A DNA stretch of 64,000 nt from Anaerolineae bacterium (GTDB taxonomy: Bacteria > Chloroflexota > Anaerolineae > Anaerolineales > E44-bin32), in NCBI GenBank assembly GCA_011174825.1, contig DUEZ01000069.1, positions 38,858 through 102,857 on the forward strand. The letters run 5' to 3'. Position 1 is the stretch's first letter, and each line of letters begins with the position of its first letter. Positions 25,277 to 35,695 of this stretch are shown in pieces. The notes beneath the pieces were generated by a model. The model saw nothing but the letters and a program-made list of their open reading frames with translations, made no database searches and had not been told where the DNA came from. The position numbers were made by a program, and so were the translations under genes.

Positions 25277-26791
25277 TTAATGAACCACCATCACTACCGC
25301 TTGCAGAGTGGACACGAGCTGGTCCACCGCCGGCGCTATCAGATCGAAGAATGGCTTCGGATAAAGTCCGATCCAGAAGATCAATACGATCAACGGCGCC
25401 AAGGTGACAATTTCTCGCCAGGTCAAATCCTTGAGTATTTTATTCTCCTCCTTGTCTAATGGACCAAGGAAGAGCTTCTGGAACATATACAACAAATAAA
25501 TAGCTGCCAGGATCACTCCTATCGCCGCAAGTCCAGCAAACCAACTCGACCCGATGGCCACGGACCCGAAAGAGCCGAGCAAAATGGTGAACTCACCGAC
25601 AAAACCGTTCAGCCCAGGCAAACCCATCGACGACAAGGTGACAATCAAGGTCAACGCAGCATATACGGGCATTACCCGCCATAATCCTCCAAAATCGTCC
25701 ATTTCGCGCGTATGCCGACGCTCGTAGATCATGCCAACGATGATAAATAAAGCGCCCGTGCTCAGACCATGGTTCACCATCTGTAAAATCCCGCCTTGGA
25801 TACCCTGTGAGTTCAAAGCGAACAAGCCCAGCACCACAAATCCGAGGTGGCTGACCGATGAGTAGGCGACAAGCTTCTTTACATCCCGCTGGGCGTAGGA
25901 TACAGCTGCACCGTAAAGGATCCCGATCACGGCCAAAACAGCCATCCATGGCGCATAGCGAGCGGCTGCCTCAGGAAACATAGGGATATTGAAACGCAGG
26001 AAGCCATAGGTCCCCATTTTCAATAAAACACCAGCAAGGATCACAGAACCAGCTGTGGGCGCTTCAACATGGGCATCCGGAAGCCAGGAATGGAGTGGCC
26101 ACATAGGAACTTTGATCGCAAACGCCGCTGCGAAAGCCAAGAATAACCATGTCTGGATGTCGGGAGGGATATTACCTTGAGCAATGAGATCCGGCACAGA
26201 GAAGGTCTCAAATCGTAAGCCGAGCCACAGGATGGCGAGGAGCATGAGTATCGATCCGGCCATGGTGTAGAGGAAAAATTTTATCGCAGCATAGATCTTG
26301 CGAGGACCACCCCAGATGCCGATGAGAAAGTACATAGGCACAAGTGTGAATTCCCAGAAGATGTAGAAGAGAAACAGATCAAGCGAGACAAAGACGCCAA
26401 CCATGCCGACTTCGAGCAGGAGGAAGAAAGCCATGAATTCCTTCACTCGCTCTTCGATCGCCGTCCATGTCGAGAGGATCGATATCGGAGTGAGCAAGGT
26501 TGTGAGTAAGACGAGCAGGATACTCAAACCGTCCACACCGAGGGAGTACGCTATTTCAACGCCTGCCAATTGAAACCAAGGGTGGCGTATGGCCATCTGT
26601 ACGTCTGGATCCGTTGCGTCGAATTGTGACAACATCACCAGGGAGATCACAAAGGTAACCGTTGAAGCGAGAAGTGCGGTCCAACGAATGGCGTTATGGC
26701 GATCTCTGGGAATGAAGAGAATTACCACAACACCAAGAAGCGGGAAGAATGCCACCCAAGTCAAAATCGATGTCAATGAGATCATAGCCAT
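25277..26791 (-). CDS. nuoM: NADH-quinone oxidoreductase subunit M
   Basis: A 504-residue antiporter-like proton-pumping subunit. KVPMWPLHSWLPDAHVEAPTAGSVILAGVLLKMGTYGFLRF and KKLVAYSSVSHLGFVVLGL are the diagnostic central helices; the first conserved Glu lies in FFLLLEVGMVGVFVSLDLFLFYIFWE. About fourteen helices. Separated from nuoL by 13 bp. Confidence 0.97.
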   Translation of the reverse strand: MAMISLTSILTWVAFFPLLGVVVILFIPRDRHNAIRWTALLASTVTFVISLVMLSQFDATDPDVQMAIRHPWFQLAGVEIAYSLGVDGLSILLVLLTTLLTPISILSTWTAIEERVKEFMAFFLLLEVGMVGVFVSLDLFLFYIFWEFTLVPMYFLIGIWGGPRKIYAAIKFFLYTMAGSILMLLAILWLGLRFETFSVPDLIAQGNIPPDIQTWLFLAFAAAFAIKVPMWPLHSWLPDAHVEAPTAGSVILAGVLLKMGTYGFLRFNIPMFPEAAARYAPWMAVLAVIGILYGAAVSYAQRDVKKLVAYSSVSHLGFVVLGLFALNSQGIQGGILQMVNHGLSTGALFIIVGMIYERRHTREMDDFGGLWRVMPVYAALTLIVTLSSMGLPGLNGFVGEFTILLGSFGSVAIGSSWFAGLAAIGVILAAIYLLYMFQKLFLGPLDKEENKILKDLTWREIVTLAPLIVLIFWIGLYPKPFFDLIAPAVDQLVSTLQAVVMVVH

Positions 26792-26804
26792 TCCTCAACT
26801 AGGC

Positions 26805-28883
26805 TTATCCGAATATAAAATAGCTCAAAACCAATAGCACCCCGACAAAAAATGAGAGCGCGTAATTTCGCACATAACCCGTTTGCAAAAATCGCATCCG
26901 ATCAGAGACTGCTTGGGTTAGATTTCCAAGGCCATTGGCGATACCGTCAATGACCCGCATATCGAATGCCTCATTCAACCAACGTGTTCCCTCTCGAAAT
27001 GACCGGGCCAGAACTGTATCGTGGAACCAGTCGTGCCAGAATCGTCCATCGACAACATCAGCGAGAATGTCCGCAAGGTAGATATAAGGTCTCACGATCA
27101 GAAACTGATACAATTCGTCAACCCACCATTTGTTCTCCATCCCAACGAAAACCGGCCCCAATACCCGGCGCAGCGGATCGGGCTTACCCTTGCCCATAGG
27201 TTCACGGCCATACACCCACCAAGCGATACCAATCGCCAGCAGTGCCAATGCGGTCGATAAAGCCGCCACCGTGATGTTGAACTCAGAAACATGCACATGG
27301 AGCGTGTGCTCTAACCAATCGGTTAATGTATGCATCCCAGGTATATTGAGGACACCCCCAAGAATGGCGCCTACTGCCAGCAAGATCAGCGGCACGGTCA
27401 TTACAGGTGGGTTCTCAGGTGCGTGTTTGACTGCTTCGCTACGTGGTTGGCCGAAAAAGACCATCAGAATCTGGCGGCCCATATAGAAGGCAGTGAAGAA
27501 AGCCGCTAAAGTGAGAAGCAGAAATACCACAGTGCTTTCATGACTGGCATCAGTTAGGATCTCATCCTTGGACCAAAAACCCGCCAGTGGGAAGATGCCA
27601 GAGAGCGCGAGCGCCCCGATCAGATACACCCAGAAGGTGATCTTCATTTTTGAGCGCAGTCCGCCCATGTTTCGCATATCATTTGGATCGAACGCTTCTT
27701 CCCCATCTGGGTTCCCCCGAGCATGCTTTAGGTGATGATGACCGTGTTCGATTCCTTGAATAACCGACCCCGCGGAGAGGAACAGGAGAGCTTTGAAGAA
27801 AGCGTGGGTAACGAGATGGAACATGCCCGCCACTTGCGCACCAATGCCAACCGCAGCGAGCATGAAACCCAGTTGACTGATCGTTGAGTAGGCCAAGACG
27901 CGCTTGATGTCAAATTGCGCGACGGCGATCGTCGCCGCGAACAAAGCCGTGGCGGCGCCAATCAAGGCTACCAAGTTCGATGAAAGTCCTGCCACTTCAT
28001 ACAGCGCCTGATTGCGCGCAACCATGTAAATGCCAGCTGTGACCATGGTGGCGGCATGAATAAGGGCTGAGACCGGGGTTGGGCCTGCCATCGCGTCCGG
28101 CAACCAAACGAAGAGTGGAATCTGAGCGGATTTGCCCGTCGCTCCGAGTAGTAGGAAGAGGGTGATGGCCGTGATCACACCAACGTTTTCAAGCCCATGC
28201 TCGTGAGCCCAATGGAAAACGTCGGTAAATTGTAAACTTCCTACGGCTCCAAAAACCAAGAACATGGCGATTAAAAAGCCGAAGTCGCCGATACGGTTGG
28301 TTATAAATGCCTTCTTTCCGGCAACAGCATTACCGATCCCGGCTTCGCCTTTCTCGTACCAAAAACCAATCAACAGGTAAGAACAGAGGCCAACACCCTC
28401 CCAACCAACGAACATCATCAGGAAATTGTCTGCTGTCACCAACACCATCATCGTGGCGACGAATAGATTAAAGTAGACAAAGAAGCGTGTAAAGCGACCG
28501 GGCTCACCTTGGAAGCGAACATCCTCATGCATATAGCCGATCGCATAGATGTGGATCAAGGTGCTGACACCGGTGACCATCAACATCATGGTCACTGACA
28601 GCGTGTCGACCTGTAACGACCAAGGAACGGCTAGCTGCCCGATGGTAATCCAATCCGCAATCAGGACGCTTGTGCCTTCAGGGTGTGAGCTTAGGGCGAG
28701 GAATTGCAGGATCGCCACGACAAAGGACAATCCGACAGCGCCGCTGGCGATGATGCCGACAGCCCGTTCTCCTAAGCGGCGTCCAAAGATCATATTGACC
28801 AGTAAGCCAAGAAGGGGGAAAGCAATGATCAGAGGTGCATAGGCGAATAAGTTTCCACCCTGCAAGACTTCGCTAAAGGACAT
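26805..28883 (-). CDS. nuoL: NADH-quinone oxidoreductase subunit L
   Basis: The largest antiporter-like subunit, 692 residues, with the long C-terminal extension (lateral helix plus last membrane segment) expected of NuoL. Diagnostic parts: FFVGWEGVGLCSYLLIGFWYE-type motif (here MMFVGWEGVGLCSYLL), AQIPLFVWLPDAMAGPTPVSALIHAATMVTAG and KRVLAYSTISQLGFML. It is followed by nuoM. Confidence 0.98.
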   Translation of the reverse strand: MSFSEVLQGGNLFAYAPLIIAFPLLGLLVNMIFGRRLGERAVGIIASGAVGLSFVVAILQFLALSSHPEGTSVLIADWITIGQLAVPWSLQVDTLSVTMMLMVTGVSTLIHIYAIGYMHEDVRFQGEPGRFTRFFVYFNLFVATMMVLVTADNFLMMFVGWEGVGLCSYLLIGFWYEKGEAGIGNAVAGKKAFITNRIGDFGFLIAMFLVFGAVGSLQFTDVFHWAHEHGLENVGVITAITLFLLLGATGKSAQIPLFVWLPDAMAGPTPVSALIHAATMVTAGIYMVARNQALYEVAGLSSNLVALIGAATALFAATIAVAQFDIKRVLAYSTISQLGFMLAAVGIGAQVAGMFHLVTHAFFKALLFLSAGSVIQGIEHGHHHLKHARGNPDGEEAFDPNDMRNMGGLRSKMKITFWVYLIGALALSGIFPLAGFWSKDEILTDASHESTVVFLLLTLAAFFTAFYMGRQILMVFFGQPRSEAVKHAPENPPVMTVPLILLAVGAILGGVLNIPGMHTLTDWLEHTLHVHVSEFNITVAALSTALALLAIGIAWWVYGREPMGKGKPDPLRRVLGPVFVGMENKWWVDELYQFLIVRPYIYLADILADVVDGRFWHDWFHDTVLARSFREGTRWLNEAFDMRVIDGIANGLGNLTQAVSDRMRFLQTGYVRNYALSFFVGVLLVLSYFIFG

Positions 28884-28904
28884 CCATACCCTCCGCTACC
28901 GAGA

Positions 28905-29222
28905 TCAGCCTTGAAGGCTACTTACCTGATCGACATCGATACTTTGTTTGGTTTTGAAGATCGCTACGATTAGGGCCAAACCAACCGCAACCTCGGCTGC
29001 TGCTACGGCGATGACGAAAAAGACCAGCACATGCCCACGTTGCGCTTCGATCCCTGGCGCCATGGCACGCGCAAATGCTATGAGAGCCAGATTGGCCGAG
29101 TTCAACATCAACTCGATGGACATGAAAATGACGATCGCGTTGCGTCGAACCAAAACACCTAATACTCCGAGCACAAAGAGGATGCCTGAGAGAGCCAATA
29201 CGTAATCCATCGGTACGTTCAT
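28905..29222 (-). CDS. nuoK: NADH-quinone oxidoreductase subunit K
   Basis: A 105-residue three-helix subunit (MrpC-like). The membrane glutamates are in [16 protein letters not shown] and [17 protein letters not shown]. The start overlaps the nuoJ stop by 4 bp (ATGA), so the two are coupled. Confidence 0.97.
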   Translation of the reverse strand: MNVPMDYVLALSGILFVLGVLGVLVRRNAIVIFMSIELMLNSANLALIAFARAMAPGIEAQRGHVLVFFVIAVAAAEVAVGLALIVAIFKTKQSIDVDQVSSLQG

Positions 29223-29737
29223 CGGCTCTCCTTTCGGTCATCCCTTGTCAGCACAATTGCACCTACCATGGCAACCAGCAACAGGATTGACGTCACCTCG
29301 AAAGGAACGAGATACTGATCAAACAATGTTCGCCCCACTGAAGCTGGGCTGCCAAACCCCTCCCCGACTCCTACCAACTCGCCGCCGACTTGCGCCACAC
29401 GACCAAAAAGCACGTAGGCAAATTCTGCTATAAGCACCAAACCCAAGAGTATCGCCACTGGCATCTGCCACGGAAGGCTTGGGCTGGTCTCGACCTTTTC
29501 GGCCCCCAGCAGCATGATCACGAAGAGAAAGAGGACCATGATGGCCCCTGCGTACACCGTGACCTGAACCATGGCGATAAACGCTGCGTTGAGCAACAAA
29601 TACAGTGATGCGATGGCGACAAAGTTCAGAACCAGGAAGAGGGCCGAATAAACCGCGTTACGACTCACCAACATGCTTATCGCTGAGATCACCGCGATGG
29701 TGGCGATACCGAAGAAAAGGATGAGATCAATGGTCAT
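29219..29737 (-). CDS. nuoJ: NADH-quinone oxidoreductase subunit J
   Basis: A 172-residue five-helix subunit. [39 protein letters not shown] is the conserved pi-bulge region. It starts the nuoJ-N segment, which is set apart from nuoI by a 121-bp palindrome-containing gap. Confidence 0.96.
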   Translation of the reverse strand: MTIDLILFFGIATIAVISAISMLVSRNAVYSALFLVLNFVAIASLYLLLNAAFIAMVQVTVYAGAIMVLFLFVIMLLGAEKVETSPSLPWQMPVAILLGLVLIAEFAYVLFGRVAQVGGELVGVGEGFGSPASVGRTLFDQYLVPFEVTSILLLVAMVGAIVLTRDDRKESR

Positions 29738-29761
29738 CTTTGGTTCTCTTTTAAGGGTTCC

Positions 29762-29855
29762 ACGGCACTTAGGCGCTGGGGCACCTTGGAGGTGTGGAAC
29801 GTTCCAAATAAATCGAAGACCCTAGTGCCAAGGTGCCTAAGTGCCTTGGTGCCGT
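29762..29855. repeat. Inverted repeat between nuoI and nuoJ
   Basis: Arms at 29762-29787 and 29830-29855 match in about 21 of 26 positions (ACGGCAC ... GGCACCTT against its complement), with a GGAACGTTCC palindrome in the centre. It is the only long gap within the nuo operon and could lower or separate expression of nuoJ-N, or be a repeat insertion. Confidence 0.7.
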
Positions 29856-29858
29856 TTA

Positions 29859-30368
29859 TCATTTCGGATCTTCCATCTCAGGGATCGCCCGGTCAAAGGA
29901 TCCAGGCGAAACCTTCATCGGTGTTTGACGACCGTTTTCCGGTACGGGGACGAGAAGCCTTTCCTTTGTATAAATGGCTTGTCTGCGTTCAGTGAACGAG
30001 ACCTCATAATTGTGCTCAAGAACAATGGCTTCCGTCGGGCACGCATCTTCGCAATAGCCACAGAAGATACAGCGGAGCAAGTTGATCTCATACGTGCTCG
30101 CGTAGCGCTCTCCGGGAGAGTAGCGCGCTTCGTCGTTGTTCTCGGCCGCCTCCACAAAGATCGCATCGGCAGGACAGGCTGCGGCGCAGAGCGCACATCC
30201 GATACATTTCTCCAATCCGTTATCGTAGCGCTTCAACTCATGTCGCCCTCGGAAACGTTCTCTCACCGGACGTTTGATTTCCGGGTATTGGTAAGTCACC
30301 GGCCTCTCAAACATGCTCCGAAAGGTCGTCCACAGCCCCCGCAAAAATTCTAACGGGTTCTTCCTCAT
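29859..30368 (-). CDS. nuoI: NADH-quinone oxidoreductase subunit I
   Basis: A 169-residue ferredoxin-like subunit holding clusters N6a and N6b: CIGCALCAAACPADAI and CIFCGYCEDACPTEAI. Its N-terminus (FLRGLWTTFRSMFERPVTYQYPE) is the usual amphipathic start. It passes electrons toward NuoB. It follows nuoH by 3 bp. Confidence 0.98.
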   Translation of the reverse strand: MRKNPLEFLRGLWTTFRSMFERPVTYQYPEIKRPVRERFRGRHELKRYDNGLEKCIGCALCAAACPADAIFVEAAENNDEARYSPGERYASTYEINLLRCIFCGYCEDACPTEAIVLEHNYEVSFTERRQAIYTKERLLVPVPENGRQTPMKVSPGSFDRAIPEMEDPK

Positions 30369-30371
30369 TCC

Positions 30372-31379
30372 TCAGCCTCCCACCAACAACACGATTGCAG
30401 CAGTAATCACTACATTGAATAAAGCCGCAGGAAGCATAATTTTCCAACCGAAAGCCATCAGACGGTCATATCGAATACGGGGGAAAGTCGCCCGGATCCA
30501 GATCAATACAAAAAGCAGAACGATGACTTTAGCAAAGAGATAGATCGGTCCTAATAGAGGCGCTTGATCCACGAAAGGCCCCCAGTACCCGCCCAGGAAG
30601 AGTGTGGCACCGATAAAGCTGATCACGATCATCTTGCCGTACTCGGCCATGAAGAATAAGGCGAATTTCAATCCGGAGTATTCAACATGGTAGCCGGCGA
30701 TGAGTTCCTGCTCCGCCTCCGGCATATCAAATGGAGCCCGGTTGACCTCAGCCACCCCAGCTATAAAATAGATGAGGAAGCCAAGTGGTTGCAGGATAAC
30801 AAACCAAAGTCCCTTCTGAGCTACGACGATTTCCCGGATGTTCAGCGTGTTTGCGAGCAAAATGGGACCTACGAACGCTAAAGCGAGTGAGAGCTCATAG
30901 CTGACCATCTGCGCCGTAGCACGCAACCCACCCAGCAACGCATACTTGTTGTTCGACGCCCAACCAGCGATCACAATGCCATACACAGCGATGGATGCTA
31001 CGGCCATAATGTAGAGCACACCCACATTGATCCCATCGGCAAGTCCGATATTAATCCCCAGAATATCAGGGCCCATGGGAATCACGGCCAGCAGGATCAA
31101 GGCTGGCACGACGGTTATCACCGGCGCTAAGACAAAGAGAACTTTATCGGATTTCTCAGGGATTAGCTCTTCCTTGAAGATGAGCTTGATGGCATCAGCT
31201 ATGGGTTGAAGCAATCCCCACGGTCCGGCTCGATTAGGTCCAATCCTCGTCTGGATACGCGCATTCGCTCGTCTCTCATAAAGCGTGAGATACGCGAACC
31301 CACCCAGAATGATCAGTATGATCACAATCGATTTGATCGACCATTCTATGAGCAAGCGTAAATCCATCTGATTTTCCAC
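30372..31379 (-). CDS. nuoH: NADH-quinone oxidoreductase subunit H
   Basis: A 335-residue eight-helix subunit forming part of the quinone chamber. ERRANARIQTRIGPNRAGPWGLLQPIADAIKL and EVNRAPFDMPEAEQELIAGYHVEYSG are the signature loops. The GTG start overlaps the nuoG stop (TAGTG); an ATG four codons later is an alternative. Confidence 0.98.
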   Translation of the reverse strand: MENQMDLRLLIEWSIKSIVIILIILGGFAYLTLYERRANARIQTRIGPNRAGPWGLLQPIADAIKLIFKEELIPEKSDKVLFVLAPVITVVPALILLAVIPMGPDILGINIGLADGINVGVLYIMAVASIAVYGIVIAGWASNNKYALLGGLRATAQMVSYELSLALAFVGPILLANTLNIREIVVAQKGLWFVILQPLGFLIYFIAGVAEVNRAPFDMPEAEQELIAGYHVEYSGLKFALFFMAEYGKMIVISFIGATLFLGGYWGPFVDQAPLLGPIYLFAKVIVLLFVLIWIRATFPRIRYDRLMAFGWKIMLPAALFNVVITAAIVLLVGG

Positions 31380-33901
31380 TATTCCACTGGCACAATTAGG
31401 ATGGGAGTCGGTTTAACGACTTGAACCCCAAGGTTGCGGGGCACCAGTGCTACGCCCTCTGGCACGGATTCCAGCAGTCGTATCGGTAGTTGCACGCTTC
31501 TTCCATTTAACCGAAATTTAACTTCAGCACCATCACCTACACCCAAGAGATTGGCATCTTTGGGGTTGAGCTCCAAATGCAACACGTCAAGACGCGGATG
31601 GAGAATCTTTGAAGAATGTACCGTGATACTCTGATCATAGAGACGTGTGATCGGGATCAATAATAGGCCTTCCTCCTCCGGTTCCTCAGCAGGGATCGTC
31701 AATGCGGTCTCTATTGGCTCATCAGGCATCATCGTCGGCCCAATTTGGATCCCAAGACCTTGTGTGTTCTCGAAAGCGGTCCCACCGAAGGCCAAATTTC
31801 GTCCTCCGACATGGGGCCATTGAGATTCAACCCTCGACAGTGCCTGGTAGGACAAGCCTTCGTATCCAGCAACATTCTCAGCGATTTCCAGCATAACAGC
31901 AGCTGCCGAGGGGTAATCCATTTCTATTCCCATCGCGTTCGCTAACGACATCACGATACGCCAATCGGACTTCGTCTCACCGAGCGGTAGGACCGCAGGG
32001 TAGAAGCGTTGAACCCTTCGCTCACCTGAGGTGTAAGTCCCCTCACGCTCGATGAATGATCGAGCCGGAAAAACGACGTCCGCCAATTTCACGGTTGGTG
32101 TCATGAAAAGGTCTTGAACGATGAGGAAAATATCTTCTCCGAGAATTCCTTCCAGCGATGGATCATCAGCCACTGGATCTGAGCTCATCACATAGGCAAC
32201 CGAAGCCTGTTCGAAAGTTTGTATGTGGCCGGTTGGATTGGGTCGTAAACCTATGTCCCAAGCGCCCTGGGTATTCGCTCGTGACCAGACTGCGATCAAT
32301 CCATTGTTCGCACGCCCAACGTGGCCAGTGACAGCTAACAGTCTTGCGCATGCTTGGGCCAAAGCTTCCGAACCTTTGTAGTCCAATCCCTCCCCACCGT
32401 AAAAGATGATCGCGTTCTCCGCCTTCTCGAATAATCTGGCCGCTTTCTGAAGGTTCCTATCGCCCTTGAACGGGGTCAGATCATCCCCTTTAGTCACGGC
32501 TTGAAGAAAGCCTAGCGCGATATGAGCGGCACGCTTATATGGATAGCGAATGATATGAGACGCATATTGTTCCAAACGGGTGGGTCGGGCATTGGCGACA
32601 ATACATTGCACCCCTCTTTCGGTCGCCTGTTTGAGGCGCAACCACCAGATAGGCGCTTCCTCATGAAGATCGGAAGCGATCACCAGAACCACATCCCCCG
32701 AGCCCAATTCGCCCAAATCGGTATCACGACCAACACCGTATTCACCGATCAGATCACCACCAGCCAGGTCTTCGTCAAGAACCGTTTGTCCGTCCAATTC
32801 CGTTATCAATCGCTGGAACAAGAAGAGGTCTTCATTGGAGGCACGTCCCCCGGCGATTCCAACCAATCCACCCTTCGACAGATTGAGAGCGTCCTTCAAT
32901 CCCTCCGCCGCTCGTTCTAAGGCCTCATCCCAACCGACCTCGACGAGCTCATCGTTCACCCGCACCATCGGCTTTGTTAGACGTTCCTCGCTGGAGGCGA
33001 AATGGTGAGCGAAGCGTCCTTTATCACAAATCCAAATCTCGTTTACAACCTCATTCTGACGCGGCATCACACGTTTGATCACTTCCCGCCCCGCTGCCCG
33101 CGCTTCGCGACGCGTATTGAGTGTAAGATTACAACCCACCGGGCAGTGAGGGCAGATCGAAGCAGATCTGTTGAGTTCCCATGGACGTGCGCCAAAACGA
33201 AAGTCAGCGGTCGTTAACGCACCAACAGGGCAAATATCGGTTGTATTCCCCGAGAAATAGGAATCGAAACCAGGAACGGAAGAGGTTATGATCTCCAACC
33301 GTCGTCCACGATTTGTGAATCCGAGGACCGGATCACCGACCACCTCTTTCTGGAAACGGACACATCGAGCACATTGGATGCAACGCTCGCGATCGAGGAA
33401 GATCAACTCACCCAGCGGAACATGTTTTTCGAGATGGATCTTCTCATCAAGCAAGAATCGACTTGTCCCTGGTCCATGCTCCATGGTCTGGTTCTGCAAC
33501 GGGCACTCCCCACCCTTGTCGCAGATTGGACAATCGAGCGGGTGTGAGGTCAATAGGTATTCTACAATTTGCTTGCGACCCTTAAGTGCTTTCTCGCTAT
33601 TCACCCGAATGACCCAACCCTCACCGACAGGCGTCGTGCAAGAGGTCTCCAGATTAGGGCCGAAGTTGATCACTTGCTGACCGTTCTCGTCCAAGATCGG
33701 TTCGCCTGTGGAACGATCACGTGCCGGGCGACCGATTTCCACCAAGCACATACGACACATACCCACCGACTCGAGCTTCGGATGATAACAGAAAACCGGG
33801 ATATCGATCCCCACCTTCTTCGCAGCATCCACAATTAACGTGCCTTCAGGCACCGAGACTTCATTTCCATCGATGGTCAAAGTTACCAACGCTTTGGTCA
33901 T
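31379..33901 (-). CDS. nuoG: NADH-quinone oxidoreductase subunit G
   Basis: An 840-residue iron-sulfur subunit of the peripheral arm. In order: 2Fe-2S (FCYHPKLESVGMCRMC), His-Cys3 4Fe-4S (SHPLDCPICDKGGECPLQ), 4Fe-4S (RCIQCARCVRF ... CPVGAL), then a molybdopterin-oxidoreductase-like domain. The CPHCPVGC plus CDKGRF set that binds the extra N7 cluster in some bacteria is present. The domain otherwise lacks visible cofactor ligands, as usual for NuoG. It overlaps nuoF by 4 bp. Confidence 0.97.
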   Translation of the reverse strand: MTKALVTLTIDGNEVSVPEGTLIVDAAKKVGIDIPVFCYHPKLESVGMCRMCLVEIGRPARDRSTGEPILDENGQQVINFGPNLETSCTTPVGEGWVIRVNSEKALKGRKQIVEYLLTSHPLDCPICDKGGECPLQNQTMEHGPGTSRFLLDEKIHLEKHVPLGELIFLDRERCIQCARCVRFQKEVVGDPVLGFTNRGRRLEIITSSVPGFDSYFSGNTTDICPVGALTTADFRFGARPWELNRSASICPHCPVGCNLTLNTRREARAAGREVIKRVMPRQNEVVNEIWICDKGRFAHHFASSEERLTKPMVRVNDELVEVGWDEALERAAEGLKDALNLSKGGLVGIAGGRASNEDLFLFQRLITELDGQTVLDEDLAGGDLIGEYGVGRDTDLGELGSGDVVLVIASDLHEEAPIWWLRLKQATERGVQCIVANARPTRLEQYASHIIRYPYKRAAHIALGFLQAVTKGDDLTPFKGDRNLQKAARLFEKAENAIIFYGGEGLDYKGSEALAQACARLLAVTGHVGRANNGLIAVWSRANTQGAWDIGLRPNPTGHIQTFEQASVAYVMSSDPVADDPSLEGILGEDIFLIVQDLFMTPTVKLADVVFPARSFIEREGTYTSGERRVQRFYPAVLPLGETKSDWRIVMSLANAMGIEMDYPSAAAVMLEIAENVAGYEGLSYQALSRVESQWPHVGGRNLAFGGTAFENTQGLGIQIGPTMMPDEPIETALTIPAEEPEEEGLLLIPITRLYDQSITVHSSKILHPRLDVLHLELNPKDANLLGVGDGAEVKFRLNGRSVQLPIRLLESVPEGVALVPRNLGVQVVKPTPILIVPVE

Positions 33902-35154
33902 CTTCCGTTCCTGATGCGAGCCTCAAAGTCAGCCCGGAAGTGTTGGATCCCAGAGATCACCGGCATAATTGCGAACTCGCCCAATGCACACAGGCACTTG
34001 CCCTGTATCCCCCGTGCCACAGCGTCTAAGAGGTCGATATCCTTGAGATCGGCCTCTCCCCGCTCGATCCTCATGAGAAGATGGTGCATCCAATAAGTAC
34101 CCTCACGACAGGGCGTACACTTGCCACAGGATTCATGTTCGAAGAAGCGAGTCGTTTTATGAACCAACCAAGCGATATTGACCGTCTCATCGATCACGAT
34201 GATCGATGCTGAACCCAGCTGCGAACCGACTTGGGGAACAGATTCATAATCCATCGCTGTATCGAGCACCTCGTCGGTCGCCGGCAAGAGAGGTGCTGAA
34301 GCACCAGCGGGAAGGATGGCCTTGATCGACCGACCTCCCGGAATACCTCCTCCATGTTTGAAGATCAAGTCACGGAAAGGAGTGCCTAGTGGTAATTCAT
34401 AATTCCCAGGTCGCTCAACATGACCAGAGAGACAAAACACTTTCGGACCGGGGCTCCTTTCGGTCCCAATACTTCGATACCAATCCGCACCTCGGGTGAT
34501 AATAGGAGGTAGGTTTGTGAGCGTCTCGACATTATTGACAACCGTCGGTTTGGCGTAGAGTCCTTCTGCAGCAGGAAATGGTGGCCTTAAGCGCGGTTGT
34601 CCAAGACTTCCTTCTATCGATTCAAGAAGAGCGGTCTCCTCACCGCAGATGTAAGCACCGGCGCCGAGATAAACATGGATCTCCAGTGCGTAATCAGTTC
34701 CAAAGAGCCCCTTGCCGAGCAACTTAGATTTATGCAACGCATCGATTTTGTTTTCTAGTTCGTGAGCCAGGTCCCAAAACTCGCCACGACAATAAACATA
34801 CGCGGTGTTCGCCTGTGCGGCAAAGGCACAAATAGCTACACCTTCGAGGAATTGATAAGGATTACGCTCGAGGATTTCACGGTCCTTGAACGTGCCTGGC
34901 TCAGACTCATCGGCGTTCGCGACAACATAGCGTGGGAAGACATCAGGGGTCAGGAAACCCCATTTCACACCGGCCGGGAAACCAGCTCCACCACGACCGC
35001 GTAATCCGGAGGCTCGGACGACATCAATGACTTCCTGGGGGGTCTTGCTGGTGACAACCTGTTTGAAGGCCTCAAACCCTCCATGTTCAAGATAAACATC
35101 CAATTCATCGATATCAGGAACGTCTCGATGGCGGAGCAGGATATGATCAGCCAT
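33898..35154 (-). CDS. nuoF: NADH-quinone oxidoreductase subunit F
   Basis: About 418 residues; the NADH- and FMN-binding subunit. GRGGAGFPAGVKWG binds FMN, GAGAYICGEETALLESIEG binds NADH, and ESCGKCTPCREGT plus a later Cys bind cluster N3. The frame is open to 35178, but AGAGGG 6 nt before the ATG at 35154, together with an 8-bp overlap with nuoE, supports this start. Confidence 0.97.
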   Translation of the reverse strand: MADHILLRHRDVPDIDELDVYLEHGGFEAFKQVVTSKTPQEVIDVVRASGLRGRGGAGFPAGVKWGFLTPDVFPRYVVANADESEPGTFKDREILERNPYQFLEGVAICAFAAQANTAYVYCRGEFWDLAHELENKIDALHKSKLLGKGLFGTDYALEIHVYLGAGAYICGEETALLESIEGSLGQPRLRPPFPAAEGLYAKPTVVNNVETLTNLPPIITRGADWYRSIGTERSPGPKVFCLSGHVERPGNYELPLGTPFRDLIFKHGGGIPGGRSIKAILPAGASAPLLPATDEVLDTAMDYESVPQVGSQLGSASIIVIDETVNIAWLVHKTTRFFEHESCGKCTPCREGTYWMHHLLMRIERGEADLKDIDLLDAVARGIQGKCLCALGEFAIMPVISGIQHFRADFEARIRNGR

Positions 35155-35683
35155 CGTCGTCCCTCTTACGAAGCTCATCGATCACAGCAAGAGCTGAATC
35201 TACTGTTTGAAGTTCGTGGTAATGGACCCCGTCCGGAGCCTGCACCTGGAACATGGGCGCGCCATTGCAGGCTGCAAGACACATGACCTCTTCCACACTG
35301 ATCATCCCATCGGGTGTCGTCTCGCCCAGGCGGATGCCTAATCGATCGCACAACTCATGGGCAAATTCCTCCGCACCGCGCAAGGCACACGGAAGATCGG
35401 TACAGATCTGGATTCGATACTTACCACCAGGTTTATCATGTAACAACGTGTAAAAGCCTATCAGCGAGGCAACTTGGGTCACATCTATATCGAGTAGATT
35501 TGCGATCTCAACCATCGATCCAGTCGTGACCGTTCCATATTCGCGTTGTGCCAGATACATCAACGGCAGCACCGCGGATCGCTTCCTGTCCGCAGGATAT
35601 TTTGCTAGGATAGATTTGATCTCTGATGAACATTTTTCGGCGAGCACTGGTAAGGCTCCTAAGTCTTGTCCTTCTTCATCCAA
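35147..35683 (-). CDS. nuoE: NADH-quinone oxidoreductase subunit E
   Basis: A 178-residue thioredoxin-like 2Fe-2S subunit (cluster N1a). The four cysteines are in ICTDLPCALRG and VMCLAACNGAP; the N-terminal helical part has SAVLPLMYLAQREYG. Start is a TTG 12 bp after nuoD; no strong ribosome-binding site, so coupling with nuoD is likely. Confidence 0.96.
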   Translation of the reverse strand: MDEEGQDLGALPVLAEKCSSEIKSILAKYPADRKRSAVLPLMYLAQREYGTVTTGSMVEIANLLDIDVTQVASLIGFYTLLHDKPGGKYRIQICTDLPCALRGAEEFAHELCDRLGIRLGETTPDGMISVEEVMCLAACNGAPMFQVQAPDGVHYHELQTVDSALAVIDELRKRDDDG

Positions 35684-35695
35684 TCAAGAATTTGG

